From positions 1-64,000 of the forward strand of contig NZ_FQXY01000009.1 in NCBI RefSeq assembly GCF_900130125.1: a DNA stretch of 64,000 bases. Reading direction: 5' to 3'. The stretch is from Bacteroides congonensis. GTDB taxonomy: Bacteria; Bacteroidota; Bacteroidia; Bacteroidales; Bacteroidaceae. The notes below the pieces were generated by a model that searched no databases, was not told the origin of the DNA, and saw nothing but the letters and a program-made list of their open reading frames with translations. Both the position numbers and the translations under genes were made by a program. Of the stretch, positions 60,780 to 64,000 are shown one piece after another; the stretch's first letter is position 1, and each line of letters begins with the position of its first letter.

Positions 60780-61283
60780 ATGAAAAGTTTAAGTTTCAGA
60801 AAAGATTTAATTGGAGTTCAGGAAGAGTTGCTGCGTTTCGCTTATAAACTGACGGCCAACCGTGAGGAAGCGAATGATTTGTTGCAGGAAACATCTTTAA
60901 AAGCCTTGGATAACGAGGAAAAATTTGCTCCGGACACAAATTTCAAGGGATGGATGTATACTATCATGCGTAACATCTTTATTAATAACTACCGGAAAAT
61001 TGTACGCGATCAGACTTTTGTAGACCCCACCGATAATTATTATCACTTGAACCTGCCTCAAGATTCAGGATTCGAAAGCACGGAAGGTGCCTATGACTTG
61101 AAGGAAATGCACCGTATTGTCAACGCGTTGCCCAAAGAGTATAAAGTGCCTTTTTCCATGCACGTATCCGGTTTTAAATACCGCGAAATCGCAGAGAAGC
61201 TAGGTTTGCCATTAGGAACGGTGAAAAGCCGCATTTTCTTCACACGCCAACGTTTACAACAAGAATTGAAGGACTTCGTATAA
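60780..61283 (+). CDS. ECF-type RNA polymerase sigma factor
   Basis: 167 residues. Region 2 (LLRFAYKLTANREEANDLLQ; NFKGWMYTIMRNIFINNYRK) and region 4 (MHVSGFKYREIAEKLGLPLG; TVKSRIFFTRQRLQQEL) are clear and the length is typical. It is one of the conserved Bacteroidetes ECF factors without an adjacent anti-sigma gene. It probably acts in stress or growth-phase control; its targets are not visible. It is divergent from lemA-htpX and has a long AT-rich leader. Confidence 0.93.
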   Translation: MKSLSFRKDLIGVQEELLRFAYKLTANREEANDLLQETSLKALDNEEKFAPDTNFKGWMYTIMRNIFINNYRKIVRDQTFVDPTDNYYHLNLPQDSGFESTEGAYDLKEMHRIVNALPKEYKVPFSMHVSGFKYREIAEKLGLPLGTVKSRIFFTRQRLQQELKDFV

Positions 61284-61320
61284 ATGAGGATAACGCATAC
61301 AAACAAGCTTACTGATATAA

Positions 61321-61362
61321 AAGGAGCAAGAGAATTAGATTCCCGTTGCTCCTTCTTTTTTG
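61321..61362 (+). terminator. Terminator after the ECF sigma gene
   Basis: AAGGAGCAA (61321-61329) and TTGCTCCTT (61346-61354) form a 9-bp stem, followed by CTTTTTT. Confidence 0.8.
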
Positions 61363-61406
61363 TACTGGCTTATAGATTAGTTTTATAAATGGGAATTTTA
61401 TTTAGA

Positions 61407-61494
61407 CATAAGAACAAAAGAACATAAAGGCTGCGCTTGGATAATTATTTCTGCTAGTCATTAAGCTACTACTGTTTCATCTTTTGTTCTTATG
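61407..61494. repeat. 15-bp inverted repeat in the sigma-mtgA gap
   Basis: CATAAGAACAAAAGA (61407-61421) and TCTTTTGTTCTTATG (61480-61494) are perfect inverse complements. A GC-rich palindrome-like stretch (GGGGCGCTACGCCCC, about 61,578) follows further on. The gap 61,363-61,662 carries no gene; the repeats may be terminators or a small dispersed element. Confidence 0.5.
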
Positions 61495-61662
61495 TTCTTC
61501 TGTCTAAAAAGAAATTTATTAGTCTGTATGCAAATAAATTTGGAATTACTACCGACTATCCGCAAGGAAACCTTGCCGGGGCGCTACGCCCCTAAATTAT
61601 CATTTAATTTTGATGCAACATTTATATGTGCAGGAATATAGGTGAATAGTCACGGCATCTGT

Positions 61663-62409
61663 CTACCGCTTCTTTTTCTTACTCTTGCTGCTTTTCTTTT
61701 CTGTAGTTTTCTCTTCCGGCGGGAACTTGGGAACCAGATTCATCAACCGTAATATCTGATTTTGTCGTTTTAGTATGTATGGCGAAGGTTTCGCCGAATT
61801 AAACCGTATTGGATTGGGAAGGGTGGCGGCTATGAGCGCGCATTGGCCTTTCGTTAATTTGGCAGCTGTTGTGCCGAACTTATTTTCCGCGGTAGCTTGT
61901 GCACCGTAGATGCCTTTTCCCATTTCAATAGAGTTGAGATAGACTTCCATGATTCGCTCTTTTGACCAGAATGTTTCGATCAGGAACGTGAAATAGACTT
62001 CAAGTCCTTTCCGTACCCACGAAGACTGCGGCCATAAGAATACATTCTTGGCTGTCTGTTGGCTGATGGTGCTTGCACCCCGTTGCCGTTTGCGTGTTTC
62101 ATTCTCTTTCATCGCTTTCTTGATTTCTACGAAATCGAACCCGTTGTGCTCGGCAAAACGGTTGTCTTCGGAAGCAATGACTGCCATCGGCAGGCTGGGA
62201 GATATCTTATCAAAAGAAACCCACGTGTGTTTCCACGTGGGTTTATCTCCTGAAAAAATCTGCTGAACGCTTCGGATAACCATTAACGGTGTGATATAAA
62301 CCGGCATGAACCGGTAAATAATGACCACCAGTAAGGTCGATGCAAAGAAGAATATCAGCAGGTTGCGCGTATAACGCAGTAATTTTTTAATGAGAAGCGG
62401 CTTGTGCAT
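61663..62409 (-). CDS. mtgA: Monofunctional peptidoglycan glycosyltransferase
   Basis: 248 residues. One membrane span ([20 protein letters not shown]) followed by a GT51 domain: [17 protein letters not shown] (catalytic glutamate in the EDxxFxxH box), [38 protein letters not shown] and [18 protein letters not shown]. It polymerises lipid II glycan strands. No transpeptidase domain is present. The C-terminus is lysine-rich. It overlaps the stop of the OmpA-like gene by 23 bases. Confidence 0.94.
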   Translation of the reverse strand: MHKPLLIKKLLRYTRNLLIFFFASTLLVVIIYRFMPVYITPLMVIRSVQQIFSGDKPTWKHTWVSFDKISPSLPMAVIASEDNRFAEHNGFDFVEIKKAMKENETRKRQRGASTISQQTAKNVFLWPQSSWVRKGLEVYFTFLIETFWSKERIMEVYLNSIEMGKGIYGAQATAENKFGTTAAKLTKGQCALIAATLPNPIRFNSAKPSPYILKRQNQILRLMNLVPKFPPEEKTTEKKSSKSKKKKR

Positions 62410-63103
62410 CTCTAATCATTTGCTCGCTAGCGTACATGTAAACTTCTACACGACGGTTCTGCTCACGACCGGCTGCTGTGTCATTGTTTGCAACAGGGTC
62501 GCTTTCGCCCATTCCTTGTACACTTTTAATCTGATTTGTAGAAACACCACAACTCAGCAGGTAACTGGATACACTCTGTGCACGTTCCTGTGACAGGTTC
62601 AGGTTTTTCTGACGGCTTTGTTCGGCAGTACTGTTCTTCCAACCCTGGTTGTCGGTATATCCATAAATAGATACATCCATGTCACGGTTTTGATTAAGCA
62701 CATTGTTGGCAAATTTGCTCAAAGCAGACTTGGCGGCAGCACTCAAGGTTGCATTGCCTGTTGTGAAAAGAATACCTGAATCGAATGTAACTTTCACGGC
62801 TTGCAATCCGTTGTTGTCTGTTATCTGTTCTACTTGTGCGCCTTCAATCTGTTTTGCTTCTGCTGCTGCCTTATCCATCTTCTTACCGATAAGCGCGCCG
62901 GTTCCCGCACCTACCGCCGTACCAATGGCAGCGCCGATTGCAGCACCTTTACCTTTACCGATAACACCACCCAGGATTGCACCTAGCGCAGCGCCCGAAC
63001 CACCACCGATAGCAGCACCTTTACCAGTGTTGTTCATACTTCCACAGCTACCAAATATCATGGCAATACTCATGAAGAGAACCATAAATTTCATCTTGTT
63101 CAT
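62387..63103 (-). CDS. OmpA-family lipoprotein with glycine-zipper domain
   Basis: 238 residues from ATG 63103. A lipoprotein signal ([19 protein letters not shown]), a glycine-zipper membrane-like domain at about 30-80 ([36 protein letters not shown]) and an OmpA-like peptidoglycan-binding domain at about 120-225 ([44 protein letters not shown]). It links the outer membrane to the cell wall. It is cotranscribed with mtgA. Confidence 0.9.
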   Translation of the reverse strand: MNKMKFMVLFMSIAMIFGSCGSMNNTGKGAAIGGGSGAALGAILGGVIGKGKGAAIGAAIGTAVGAGTGALIGKKMDKAAAEAKQIEGAQVEQITDNNGLQAVKVTFDSGILFTTGNATLSAAAKSALSKFANNVLNQNRDMDVSIYGYTDNQGWKNSTAEQSRQKNLNLSQERAQSVSSYLLSCGVSTNQIKSVQGMGESDPVANNDTAAGREQNRRVEVYMYASEQMIRDAQAASH

Positions 63104-63175
63104 AATGTAGATGTTTTTTAAATTGTTTATAAAATATAGTTTAATACGAATCATATCGTATTATGAATAACACCG

Positions 63176-63183
63176 CAAAGATA
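63176..63183 (-). promoter_or_regulatory. -7 box of the OmpA-like/mtgA operon
   Basis: Minus strand TATCTTTG (complement of 63176-63183) matches TAnnTTTG, 73 bases before the ATG. The leader carries a hairpin, AATACGA (63143-63149) with TCGTATT (63156-63162), which may affect message stability. Confidence 0.5.
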
Positions 63184-63265
63184 CATATTATTTGGCATAG
63201 GGGTGCTTTTTAAGTTAAAATAACTCGGACGATTCTTTTCGTGTGTTAATAAAAAGAATTGGGAG

Positions 63266-64000
63266 CTATTCTTTAACCACAGTTGGGATGCCCAAACACT
63301 TTTTCTTGATGATGACAAACCAGCTTAAAAGAATCAGTCCCTTGGCAACCGTAGTGACGCAGACAGCCCACCAAATGCCTTCTACTCCCATGCCCATCCG
63401 TACAAACAGGATGGCAAGCGGGATACGCATATAGTTGCAGACGATACTGATAACAGCAGGCGGTATTGTACGTCCGATGCCATAGAATACTCCCTGCATG
63501 GTGATTTCGAGCATCATAAAGAGCTGCGAATATCCGTCGATACGCAGGAATACACCTCCGGCTTCGTAAGCCGCTTGTTCAGGGACAAAAATGGAAAAGA
63601 CCTCATTTCCGAAGAAAACGAAAAGCAACGTGCAGAATGTTCCGAAAATTCCTGTCATCCATAAGGTTGTGTGCCAGGCTCTAAGTACCCGTTCGATTCG
63701 TCCGGCCGCATAGTTTTGGGCGATAAAGGCACTTAGTGCGGTGGAGAACCCTTGAGAAGTATTCCAGGTGATGGCTTCTATCTGTCCGCCGGTGGTGAAA
63801 GTCATCAGGCCGATGTGTCCGCCCTGTTCTGAAGCCGTGCGGCAAAGGAACATATTGACGAAAGCAAATAGAGTGTTCAAAGTAGCTACGGGGAGTCCCA
63901 GCTTTAAGATTCTCCGTGTGTATTTTTTCTTCAGACGGGTGAAGAAGGGGAATCCGCCGAGCAAAGCATCTCTGTGACGCAACTGATAGACGAAGATAAG
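63266..64000 (-). CDS. MATE-family efflux transporter, N-terminal part beyond the window
   Basis: The frame runs off the right edge without a start. About 245 C-terminal residues are visible, with six membrane segments (LGLPVATLNTLFAFVNMFLC; TTLWMTGIFGTFCTLLFVFF; VISIVCNYMRIPLAILF; IWWAVCVTTVAKGLILLSWF). The half-repeat pattern and TGGQIEAITWNTSQGFSTAL fit the second half of MATE (NorM-type) cation/drug antiporters. Substrate is unknown. Confidence 0.85.
   Translation of the reverse strand, partial: LIFVYQLRHRDALLGGFPFFTRLKKKYTRRILKLGLPVATLNTLFAFVNMFLCRTASEQGGHIGLMTFTTGGQIEAITWNTSQGFSTALSAFIAQNYAAGRIERVLRAWHTTLWMTGIFGTFCTLLFVFFGNEVFSIFVPEQAAYEAGGVFLRIDGYSQLFMMLEITMQGVFYGIGRTIPPAVISIVCNYMRIPLAILFVRMGMGVEGIWWAVCVTTVAKGLILLSWFVIIKKKCLGIPTVVKE

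Overview
The window comes from a Bacteroides-type gut bacterium. Promoters repeatedly match the Bacteroidetes vegetative form (TTG or TTTG about 20 bp before TAnnTTTG). The chromosomal genes belong to families typical of the group (DUF5686, DUF4251, DUF4492 beside cydAB, LytTR-type two-component systems), and the phage genes resemble Bacteroidales siphovirus families. Species level is not claimed.

Layout. (1) 1 to about 5,440: right-hand part of a mobile element cut by the window edge. It carries a DUF3871 gene, two tiny overlapping genes, an SF2-helicase-like gene and, at its very end, a large serine recombinase. (2) About 5,441 to about 40,990: a siphovirus-type prophage whose large terminase gene is broken by that element, so only the nuclease half (5,421-6,911) is present here. 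Portal, prohead protease, HK97 capsid, connectors, tail tube and tape measure follow. Next come a small gene and an ECF-type sigma factor, a membrane moron, tail-tip genes and a 2,060-residue tail fibre. Then comes a complete diversity-generating retroelement (DGR), a lysis cassette (membrane protein, holin, amidase, probable unimolecular spanin), small accessory genes, a putative abortive-infection membrane protein, and an inward-reading tyrosine integrase at the right end. (3) About 40,990 to 64,000: ordinary chromosome. It holds a LytS/LytTR two-component system with a MacAB-TolC-type efflux operon, DUF4492-cydAB, a 2-hydroxyacid dehydrogenase, rarA, a DUF5686 outer-membrane protein, wecB, a TRIC-like channel, DUF4251, HtpX-like protease with LemA, an ECF sigma factor, mtgA, an OmpA lipoprotein and a partial MATE transporter.

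The central system is the DGR. A 91-bp variable repeat (31,797-31,887) at the 3' end of a C-type-lectin-like tail protein matches a 91-bp template repeat (32,554-32,644). They differ at 12 positions and every difference is at a template adenine. An Avd-like gene and a DGR-type reverse transcriptase (IGNLPSQ and FVDD motifs) follow. The template lies inside the reverse transcriptase reading frame and in the same codon phase as the variable repeat. A 9-bp-stem hairpin with a GGCA loop lies 50 bp after the variable repeat, and avd-RT has its own host-type promoter. A paralogous lectin-fold gene just upstream has no template match.

Other points for a second look: the terminase insertion, the phage-borne sigma factor, a candidate antisense small RNA (38,673-38,747), two membrane-anchored morons, and a 22-bp iteron-like palindromic array (56,268-56,430) upstream of the DUF5686 gene. 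No tRNA, rRNA or CRISPR array was recognised.
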